Origin: Paraclostridium ghonii
GTDB lineage: Bacteria; Bacillota; Clostridia; Peptostreptococcales; Peptostreptococcaceae
Assembly: GCF_030815085.1 (NCBI RefSeq)
Contig: NZ_JAUSWG010000003.1
Length of the DNA stretch: 64,000 nt
Reading direction: 5' to 3' (one strand)
Below are positions 15,754-22,729 of the stretch, piece by piece. Position 1 is the first letter of the stretch; each line of letters opens with the position of its first letter. Both the position numbers and the translations under genes were made by a program. The notes under the pieces are model-generated. The model worked only from the letters and a program-made list of their open reading frames with translations. It made no database searches and was not told the origin of the DNA.

Positions 15754-16296
15754 ATGTATTTGCCAAATAAAGTAACAAGTGTATTAGCTAAAATAGATAA
15801 ATCTTATGAACTTAAATATATTGATGGAAAAATAGCATCCATATATATAAATGAAAAAGATATAAAAATCGAAGCTTCTAGTAAAGGCTATTGTGTAAAT
15901 TTAAAGGGTGGGCCTATATTTTTAAATGATTTAAAATTATTAGAACCATTGCTTATCAAGATGGGTGCAATAGAAGCAAAAAAGTCAAAATTAAAAAAAG
16001 AAAAAGAGTCAAATGATAAGCTAATAGAATTGTTTTCAAAAAAGAAAAATACATTTTCAGTAGAGTATATGGATTCTAAAGTTTTATCTATAAAAATGGA
16101 TCAACCAAGTTTAACAATTAAGAAAACGGTAGTAGGATATGCCTTAATTGTTAATAATGAAAATATATCTATTGATAACTTATCTTCTTTAAAAAAATTA
16201 CTTTTAAAAATGAGTGTTATAGAAGAAGATAAAAAAACAAATAAAAACTTAAATGATAAAATTTTAATAGAGCAACTTACTTTAGATTTAAATTAA
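15754..16296 (+). CDS. Unknown protein with a duplicated 60-residue domain
   Basis: A 180-residue protein without signal or membrane segment. It contains two copies of one domain: residues about 17-76 (YELKYIDGKIASIYINEKDI, then KGYCVNLKGG, ending LLIKMGAIEAKK) and 99-158 (FSVEYMDSKVLSIKMDQPSL, then VGYALIVNNE, ending LLLKMSVIEEDK). The copies share length, hydrophobic pattern and the LLxKMxxIE end, joined by a Lys/Glu-rich linker. I recognise no family. The next gene, 20 bp downstream and probably co-transcribed, encodes a small CxxC protein. A ribosome site (AGAGG) precedes the start. Confidence 0.65.
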   Translation: MYLPNKVTSVLAKIDKSYELKYIDGKIASIYINEKDIKIEASSKGYCVNLKGGPIFLNDLKLLEPLLIKMGAIEAKKSKLKKEKESNDKLIELFSKKKNTFSVEYMDSKVLSIKMDQPSLTIKKTVVGYALIVNNENISIDNLSSLKKLLLKMSVIEEDKKTNKNLNDKILIEQLTLDLN

Positions 16297-16316
16297 ATAT
16301 AAAAGGAGAAATAGCT

Positions 16317-16565
16317 ATGGGATGCCCTAATTGTAGATGTAATAAAAATAAAATAAATGAAGAAGAATATAATGAACTTAAAGAATTTTTAGAAGAAGAA
16401 ATAAAAGAATATAGAATAGTTGATTATATAAATAAAGATAATAAATCAGACAGATTTGTTGAAGTTGAGTTTGAAGAATATATACTTGAATTAGAAAACA
16501 TTGATACTAATGAGTTAAATTTAAATAAAGTTATTGATAATATAATAAAAAACAAAATGGTTTAA
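16317..16565 (+). CDS. Small acidic protein with N-terminal CxxCxC motif
   Basis: An 82-residue, very acidic protein (many Glu) starting MGCPNCRCNKNK: three cysteines within the first eight residues could bind zinc, iron or a cluster. The rest is predicted helical and charged. No family recognised. It follows the duplicated-domain gene by 20 bp with a ribosome site AAAGGAG, and a terminator follows, so the two form an operon. Confidence 0.6.
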   Translation: MGCPNCRCNKNKINEEEYNELKEFLEEEIKEYRIVDYINKDNKSDRFVEVEFEEYILELENIDTNELNLNKVIDNIIKNKMV

Positions 16566-16574
16566 TATAAAAAC

Positions 16575-16600
16575 GGCGCCAATTAAATGGCGCCATTTTT
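16575..16600 (+). terminator. G+C-rich terminator
   Basis: Perfect stem GGCGCCA/TGGCGCC (16575-16581 and 16588-16594), loop ATTAAA, tail ATTTTTT. Confidence 0.9.
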
Positions 16601-17052
16601 TAATATCTAATAAATTTAAATTAATAAATTACAACTAGATATTAAAATGAAAACAAGAAGTATTAAACCAAATGTTTTCGATAATATAGATAAACTTATA
16701 GAAAATACAAGCTTCAATTTACTAGGTAATATGGAAAATACCATGAAGATTGAGAGTCAAATTAAACAAAATAAAGTTAACATAAGATTAACCCACCTAT
16801 TAATGTGACATTATATTTTCTATTAAGTTGTAATATTATTATGACCTACATATTAAAATATATAATTGAATATTATTGCCTTTTTATGAATTAAATTCTA
16901 AAAAATTCAACATAATATCATTATTAAAACATTAATATGTTGAAAAATGTGAATTGATAATATTTATTGATATAACTTGCGAAGAGGAAGTTGGATATAA
17001 ATATTGAATTTTAAGGATAAATATTAAATTTTTAATAAGGGGATAAATAAAT
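16601..17052 (+). other. Gap with a short doubtful frame
   Basis: An ATG at 16647 opens 53 codons to a TGA at 16806-16808 (starts MKTRSIKPNVFDNIDKLIEN). It reads like protein but has no ribosome site and no recognisable family; it may be the end or start of a lost gene. An inverted repeat TTCAACATA/TATGTTGAA lies at 16906-16944. Nothing else is seen. Confidence 0.3.
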
Positions 17053-17769
17053 ATGAAATTATGGAAAAAACTAATAGTTTTAGTATGTTTATCATCTATG
17101 TTAGTAGGTTGTAATTTATCATCGAAACAAGATTTAATAAATAAAGTAAATTCAAATCAAATAAATAAAAAAATACAAGAAAGTGAAGTTAAAAGCGAAG
17201 CAAGTAAAAGTAAATTAATAACTCAAAATAAAAGTGAAAATAAAAAAGAAGAAGATAGGATAATGAACGTAATTTATAGTAGGGAGAATGTAACATCTAT
17301 AAGTCATGTAACCAAGAGTGAAATGAGAGAGGTAATATTAAATACCACAGGTGCTAAAAACATGGAAAATTTATCAGATACATTTGTAGAAGCTGAAGAA
17401 AAATACGGGGTTAATGCTTTTTTTATGGCTGGTATAGTTGCTCTTGAAAGTGGATTTGCAACTTCAAGAAGAGCTGTAGAAGATAACAATCTGACTGGAT
17501 ATGAAGTATATAGTGATAATTCAGAGGGGAAACTGTTCCCAAGTCAAAAAGAGTCAATACTACAAACAGCGAGGCACTTAAGTGAAAACTATTTAAAAGA
17601 AGGAGCTCCATACTACAAAGGTTTATCAGTTGATGCAATTCAAGTTAACTATTGTCCTGATGAAGATGTGGATAAAAACTGGGAAGGAAAAGTTAATGAG
17701 CTGTCGTGCTCATTTTTAGATACGTATGAGAAAATTTTTAAAAGCAATGTTCAAGTTACAAAAAAATAA
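17053..17769 (+). CDS. Lipoprotein with glucosaminidase domain
   Basis: A 238-residue exported lipoprotein. The signal peptide MKLWKKLIVLVCLSSMLVGC ends in the lipobox LVGC (Cys20). A Lys/Glu/Ser-rich linker reaches about residue 85. Then comes a glucosaminidase (PF01832-type) domain: AEEKYGVNAFFMAGIVALESGFATSR, with a likely catalytic Glu in ALESG, then NLTGYEVY and a late VNYCPDEDVDKNW. Such enzymes cut glycan strands of peptidoglycan between N-acetylglucosamine and the next sugar. It is a single gene, preceded by AAGGGGATAA and followed by a terminator. Confidence 0.85.
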   Translation: MKLWKKLIVLVCLSSMLVGCNLSSKQDLINKVNSNQINKKIQESEVKSEASKSKLITQNKSENKKEEDRIMNVIYSRENVTSISHVTKSEMREVILNTTGAKNMENLSDTFVEAEEKYGVNAFFMAGIVALESGFATSRRAVEDNNLTGYEVYSDNSEGKLFPSQKESILQTARHLSENYLKEGAPYYKGLSVDAIQVNYCPDEDVDKNWEGKVNELSCSFLDTYEKIFKSNVQVTKK

Positions 17770-17799
17770 AAAGAGGCAAGTGATATAAGAGCCTCTTTT
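17769..17799. terminator. Bidirectional terminator
   Basis: Stem AAAAGAGGC/GCCTCTTTT (17769-17777 and 17791-17799) between convergent genes. Confidence 0.8.
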
Positions 17800-17814
17800 G
17801 AAAAAGAATTAGCT

Positions 17815-18264
17815 TTATATTAAATGATCTTTTACTAATCCGTAATATTCAGAAGAGTTATACATAAAATAAGAAGAAGAAAAATTAACTATAATGCTAC
17901 TATTTAATAAGAAGTTATTTTTTATTAAAAAATCTCTATCTCCATATAATATAGATTTAATAGCCATATTTAAATGATATTTAAATATTTCGTATTTCTT
18001 TTTAATTTCATATGGATAATAGCCTTTCAAATAAATATTCAATAGCAAATTATATTTGTTCTTTTGTACTAAAACCCAACTTCCTAAAACTTCATCTCTT
18101 AAATTTATGTCAATTTTTTTATAGTTATAAAAATTTGCAATATCTAAATATAAAATACCAGTATCATCGCTATGAGTAAGTGTATATTTTCTATTTTGTA
18201 AGGTATAAGTTTTTGTCATTGGATAAATAAAATTAACTTCTAATTTATTTTTATTAAACTCCAT
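17815..18264 (-). CDS. Staygreen family protein
   Basis: A 149-residue protein of the staygreen family (PF12638-type). The conserved blocks are present: RKYTLTHSDDTGILYLDIA (about 25-43), LRDEVLGSWVL, YEIFKYHLNMAIKSILYGDRDFL and a late YYGLVKDHL. Plant members remove magnesium from chlorophyll a; bacterial members in non-photosynthetic Firmicutes have no settled role. The gene stands alone with a GGTGGTG ribosome site. The identification is good, but any dechelatase activity here is speculation. Confidence 0.85.
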   Translation of the reverse strand: MEFNKNKLEVNFIYPMTKTYTLQNRKYTLTHSDDTGILYLDIANFYNYKKIDINLRDEVLGSWVLVQKNKYNLLLNIYLKGYYPYEIKKKYEIFKYHLNMAIKSILYGDRDFLIKNNFLLNSSIIVNFSSSYFMYNSSEYYGLVKDHLI

Positions 18265-18388
18265 AAAACACCACCTATATATTAGTAAATAATAAAATAT
18301 ATTCCTAATTATATAAAAGTATAATAAAAAACATGAATTTATAGAAAAATAATATAAACATTAAAATACTTTTAAGAAGGGATACGCT

Positions 18389-19339
18389 ATGAAAAGACTA
18401 AAAAATATATTATCAATAATTATTATAGCTATACTTTTATCAACTAATTTAGGGTTTGCACAAAATAGGGTAGAAAAACTTATGCCATCTGCGGAAGTAG
18501 TTTTTGTTAATTTAAACTTAAAATATCCTATAGTTGATATGCTTGTGAATGAAGATACCGATTTTGAAAAAAATGATATAATATTATCTGCAATTTCTAT
18601 GAATAAAAAATTAAAGTATGATTTATATGATTTAACAGACTTATATAAAACTGAAAATGAAAAAGTTTTAGTTAGGTTTTTAAGAGATGGAAAAGAAAAT
18701 GTACAAGTTTTTACAGGTAAAGATTTTAGAGGTATTTATTTAAGCTTTACACAGCAGTTTTGTGGAACAATAACTGCAGTAAGTGAAGATGGAAGCTTTA
18801 TAGGTTTAAGTCATAATGTAGATGGATCAGAAGTTGCACTTAACACGCAAGTTTTTGAAACTTCTTATGTCCATTCAATAAAGGCAAATTTATTTAACGA
18901 TGGGGGATTGAAACCTCACCTAAAAGAAAGTAAAGATGGTAAATTAAATTATATTGGAGATATAAACAAGTATAGTGAATATGGAGTAAAAGGAAAATTA
19001 AAAGAAAGTACTTTTAATGAAAAGCAAGCTTTAGAAATAGCAAGACCTAAAAAAGGTAAAGCTTATATATATTGCAAATCACCTATTACTAATGAAAAAA
19101 AATTACATGAAATAGAAATAACAAAAATATATGAAGATGGGGCAAAAATAAAAGTTAAAGATAAAGAGCTTAAAGAGTATAGAGGTGGAGTAATAGGAGG
19201 AATGAGTGGTTCACCGGTCGTGCAAGATGGGAAATTAGTGGGAGGAATAAGATCCAGTTTTATATATAATCATAAAATTGGATTTATATCAAATATAGAT
19301 TATATGTTAAATCCTGAAGAAGACAGTATGAAAAATTAA
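18389..19339 (+). CDS. SpoIVB-like S55 serine peptidase
   Basis: A 316-residue exported protease. An N-terminal hydrophobic segment (about 7-24, ending GFAQ) is a signal peptide or anchor. A degenerate PDZ-like part (about 35-115) precedes the S55 catalytic region: GLSHNVDG with His142, Asp258, and GGMSGSPVVQDGKLVGG with Ser273. The Asp-Ser spacing of 15 equals that of Bacillus SpoIVB (Asp363, Ser378). SpoIVB signals across the forespore membranes to activate sigma-K processing; clostridia often carry a second, shorter paralogue, and this could be either. It is shorter than Bacillus SpoIVB (about 425 residues). Confidence 0.8.
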   Translation: MKRLKNILSIIIIAILLSTNLGFAQNRVEKLMPSAEVVFVNLNLKYPIVDMLVNEDTDFEKNDIILSAISMNKKLKYDLYDLTDLYKTENEKVLVRFLRDGKENVQVFTGKDFRGIYLSFTQQFCGTITAVSEDGSFIGLSHNVDGSEVALNTQVFETSYVHSIKANLFNDGGLKPHLKESKDGKLNYIGDINKYSEYGVKGKLKESTFNEKQALEIARPKKGKAYIYCKSPITNEKKLHEIEITKIYEDGAKIKVKDKELKEYRGGVIGGMSGSPVVQDGKLVGGIRSSFIYNHKIGFISNIDYMLNPEEDSMKN

Positions 19340-19385
19340 ATAGAAAATAATAATAATGGCATAAAATATTGGAATATAGTAATTT

Positions 19386-19487
19386 GGAGCAAAAGGTGTT
19401 GTTAAACTAAATAAGACAAGTGCACAAGTTATAGTTGTGACAACTGTTGCATTTATCACAGATGGAATGGAAAAATTATTTAAATAA
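19386..19487 (+). pseudogene. Short remnant of a small membrane protein
   Basis: A frame without start codon ends at 19487 and reads QVIVVTTVAFITDGMEKLFK at its end, like the last helix of a small holin- or spore-type membrane protein. Stops lie just upstream in the same frame. A terminator follows directly, consistent with the tail of a decayed gene. Confidence 0.35.
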
Positions 19488-19490
19488 TTA

Positions 19491-19514
19491 AAAGAGTGTC
19501 AAATGACACTCTTT
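19491..19514. terminator. Bidirectional terminator
   Basis: Perfect stem AAAGAGTGTCA/TGACACTCTTT (19491-19501 and 19504-19514), followed by TTTAA and serving the minus-strand gene as well. Confidence 0.85.
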
Positions 19515-19515
19515 T

Positions 19516-19812
19516 TTAATAATATTCATTGAAGTCACAATCTACACTAAACTCATTAGGACTTAATAAACCTCCAAATGATATATATAGATTATTTATT
19601 TGAGAAGCTAATCTTTTGTTTATTATTATATTATATCCATCCACTTCAAATAATTCATCATCATCTTGTAACTCGTCCAGAGTTATATGAACTCTAGCAT
19701 CGCATAAAAAACTTATAGTTCTGATGAATACTCGTATATATTTTTTACTCGTTTCAACTTTTAATAATTTATCAAGTTCTGTTTTAGCAGAACTATATAT
19801 TGCTATATTCAT
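19516..19812 (-). CDS. HesB/IscA-like protein, Cys form of a clostridial selenoprotein family
   Basis: A 98-residue HesB-like protein: MNIAIYSSAKTELDKLL opens the fold, and ITLDELQDDDELFEVDGYNIIINKRLASQINNLYISFG is the family core. In the HesB-like selenoproteins of clostridia a Sec sits before ...LDE in a GFGU-type loop; here the aligned loop is FLCDARVHITLDEL, with Cys37. The canonical three-cysteine IscA pattern is absent, so a classical iron-sulfur scaffold role is unlikely. There is no downstream SECIS-like need. AAGGAG precedes the start. Confidence 0.65.
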   Translation of the reverse strand: MNIAIYSSAKTELDKLLKVETSKKYIRVFIRTISFLCDARVHITLDELQDDDELFEVDGYNIIINKRLASQINNLYISFGGLLSPNEFSVDCDFNEYY

Positions 19813-19890
19813 GTCAGGTCTCCTTAAGTCAAATTTACTTAATTATATAACAAGATAAATTAAATGTAAATTTAGGCATTAAGAGTTGTA

Positions 19891-20139
19891 CTAAGATAAT
19901 GTTTGGTTGTTTAAACAATCATCACAGACAAATCCTTCTTCAGGGGAATAATTGGTTTCACTGTGAGGGAATGAATTTAGGCAACGAGAACATGTACTGT
20001 GATAATATTTCGGTATATTATAAACTTCTATACCTGGAACTGAATTAAAAGTATCTAAAGTTTTAGATGCAGTAAAATAATCTTCATAAATAGACTTAGC
20101 CTCTTCAATTGCTTTTCTTCTTAAGTAGCTATCATTCAT
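19891..20139 (-). CDS. Small zinc-ribbon-like protein
   Basis: An 82-residue protein with two CxxC pairs: CSRC at about 50-53 and CDDC at about 72-75, a treble-clef or ribbon arrangement likely to bind zinc. The N-terminal half is helical (RRKAIEEAKSIYEDYF). No family recognised. AGGAGG lies at good distance before the start. It may share a transcript with the HesB-like gene downstream on the same strand, 78 bp away. Confidence 0.65.
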   Translation of the reverse strand: MNDSYLRRKAIEEAKSIYEDYFTASKTLDTFNSVPGIEVYNIPKYYHSTCSRCLNSFPHSETNYSPEEGFVCDDCLNNQTLS

Positions 20140-20278
20140 ATGAATACCTCCTATATAAATTTATACAATTAGTATTCCTATAAATTTAAATATGTATTAA
20201 GCAAAATATGGTAGAGAATAGAAAAATATATGAATTTATTATATAATAACATATAGAAAAATTTAAGAGGGATTAAAT

Positions 20279-22642
20279 ATGGACAAAGAAATAAAAGTAT
20301 CTATAAGAAATCTTGTTGAATTCATAATGAAAAATGGAAGTATAGACAATACAAAGATAGTATCTATAAAACCAATAGAAGGAACACTAGCGCATCAAAT
20401 GATACAAAGTTCATATGATGAAAGTTATGAGCCTGAATACCAATTAAAATACGAATTTGAATACAAAGGTATAAATATAAAAGTAGAAGGTAGAGCAGAT
20501 GGTATTTTAAAAGAAGGAAAGAATATTATAGTAGACGAGATAAAGTCTACCTTAAAAGATGTAAATAATTATAATGAAAATACAAATCCATTACATTTAG
20601 CGCAAGCTAAATGCTATGCATACATATATTGCATGCTAAACAACTTAGATAATATATATGTACAACTTACATACTATAATTTAGAAAATAAACAAATAAA
20701 TAAAATTAGAACACATTATAAATTAAAAGAACTTGAAAAATATTTTTTTTATCTTATAAACGAATATAAATTATGGTTGGATATAGAAAAAAACCATATA
20801 ATTAAGAGAGATACATCTATAGCAAATTTAAATTTTCCATTTGAAAATTATAGACAAGGACAAAGAGAGTTTGCTGTATACGTCTATAAAAGCATTGTAG
20901 ATGGTAAAAAGTGCTTCGCTCAGGCACCAACAGGAACAGGAAAAACTGTATCTACACTTTTCCCAGTCATAAAGGCTATGGGTAAGAACTATGTATCTAA
21001 AATTTTTTATTTGACTGCTAAAAATATAACAAAAGATGTATGTGAAAATACTTTGAAAATAATGAATAAAAATGGACTGAATATAAAATACACTACAATA
21101 TCTTCTAAAGATACCGTATGTAAAAAAGAAAAAACAAATTGTAACCCAATATACTGTGAATATGCAAATGGGTATTTTGATAGAGTTAATAAATATTTAA
21201 AAGAAATTTTGAGGGTTGAAAATTTATATTCTACTGAAGTTATACAATTTTTAAGCGAAAAATATAAACTATGTCCATTTGAACTATCGCTTGATTTAGC
21301 TTTGTTTAGTGATATTATAGTATGCGATTACAACTACGTATTTGACCCTAAAGTGTATTTAAAAAGATTTTTTGATTCTAGAAAAAAAGATTATGTTTTC
21401 TTAATAGATGAAGCGCATAATTTAGTTGATAGAAGTAGGGATATGTATTCTAAATCTTTAAGCAAATTTAAATTTGAAGAAATTAGCAAATTAATGAAAG
21501 GCAAAAATAGGCGAATTAACTCCCTTATAAACAAGGTAAAGTCATATTATAAAGAATTAGATGAAGAATTATTGATATATAAAGATATGAAATTATCAAA
21601 TCATATAGAATGTAATGAAGTAGATATAGAATTTATAAATATTTTAAAAACTTTAACTCAAAAAATAGATGAGTATTTAGAAAATAGTAAAGATGAAAAT
21701 GAAAAAATTATAGATTTATATTTTGATATACACAGTTTTTTAGGATTAGCAGAAATTTATGATGACAATTTCGTAACTATTTATGAAAAAAATGGAAATG
21801 ATGTTCTTGTTAGAATTTATTGTGTAGATCCATCTAAAGTTATTCAACAAAGAATGAAAAATGCTAAATCTACAATTATTTTTTCAGCAACATTATTACC
21901 TATAAACTACTTTAAAAATATGTATAATGGGAAAAAAGAAGATTATTTTATAAGTTTAACTTCCCCGTTTGATGTAAATAAGAGGGAGTTAATATTTGCA
22001 AATAATATAAATACCACTTATAATAGACGATATGAAACTTGTGAAGATGTATCAAAATCTATAATTGAGTGCGTTAAAAGTAAAATTGGAAATTATATGG
22101 TATTTTTTCCGTCATACAATTATATGGAACTGATATACGATTATATGATGAGGAATTACAAAAACTTAAATATTCAAATTCAAGAAAAAGATATGAGTGA
22201 AGATAAAAAAGAAATTTTCTTGAAAAATTTTAACAAAAAAAATAACTGTGATTGTATTGGATTTTGCATCTTAGGAAGTCACTTCTCTGAAGGAGTAGAT
22301 CTTACTAATGACAAGTTAATAGGAGTTATCGTAGTAGGTGTGGGAATGCCACAAGTGGGCATTGATCGAAATATTATAAAGAAACATTTTGACAATAAAG
22401 GTTACAATGGATTCGATTATGCATACACTTATCCAGGTATGATAAAAGTTCTTCAAGCATCAGGGAGATGTATAAGGACAGACTCTGACAAAGGAGTAAT
22501 AATGCTTATTGACAATAGATACTCTCAAGCTAAATATAAAAAAATATTTCCAAGAGAATGGTATCCAAATAAAATAGCTAGAAAAAGCGAAGATATAGGC
22601 ATTATTTGTAAAAATTTTTGGGAAAATATGAAGGAGAAATAA
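20279..22642 (+). CDS. PD-(D/E)xK nuclease fused to XPD/DinG-type helicase
   Basis: A 787-residue protein. Residues about 30-165 carry a PD-(D/E)xK nuclease core of Cas4/RecB type: GRADG (Asp74), VDEIKS (Glu87, Lys89) and HLAQAKCYAY (Gln109). Then comes a superfamily 2 helicase of the XPD/DinG group: APTGTGKT (216-223), four cysteines (281, 288, 293, 332) in the position of the XPD iron-sulfur cluster, DEAH (377-380), and a C-terminal domain with FFPSYNYM, SEGVDL and QASGRCIR. Such proteins unwind and presumably process damaged or branched DNA. It stands alone with AGAGGG before the start. No defence genes adjoin it. Confidence 0.85.
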   Translation: MDKEIKVSIRNLVEFIMKNGSIDNTKIVSIKPIEGTLAHQMIQSSYDESYEPEYQLKYEFEYKGINIKVEGRADGILKEGKNIIVDEIKSTLKDVNNYNENTNPLHLAQAKCYAYIYCMLNNLDNIYVQLTYYNLENKQINKIRTHYKLKELEKYFFYLINEYKLWLDIEKNHIIKRDTSIANLNFPFENYRQGQREFAVYVYKSIVDGKKCFAQAPTGTGKTVSTLFPVIKAMGKNYVSKIFYLTAKNITKDVCENTLKIMNKNGLNIKYTTISSKDTVCKKEKTNCNPIYCEYANGYFDRVNKYLKEILRVENLYSTEVIQFLSEKYKLCPFELSLDLALFSDIIVCDYNYVFDPKVYLKRFFDSRKKDYVFLIDEAHNLVDRSRDMYSKSLSKFKFEEISKLMKGKNRRINSLINKVKSYYKELDEELLIYKDMKLSNHIECNEVDIEFINILKTLTQKIDEYLENSKDENEKIIDLYFDIHSFLGLAEIYDDNFVTIYEKNGNDVLVRIYCVDPSKVIQQRMKNAKSTIIFSATLLPINYFKNMYNGKKEDYFISLTSPFDVNKRELIFANNINTTYNRRYETCEDVSKSIIECVKSKIGNYMVFFPSYNYMELIYDYMMRNYKNLNIQIQEKDMSEDKKEIFLKNFNKKNNCDCIGFCILGSHFSEGVDLTNDKLIGVIVVGVGMPQVGIDRNIIKKHFDNKGYNGFDYAYTYPGMIKVLQASGRCIRTDSDKGVIMLIDNRYSQAKYKKIFPREWYPNKIARKSEDIGIICKNFWENMKEK

Positions 22643-22729
22643 AAATTATATGTAATAATAAAAAATAGGACTTATATTAAACCATGAAAAATCAGATTAA
22701 AAATTAAGATTGGGGGCAATAACGAAAAT

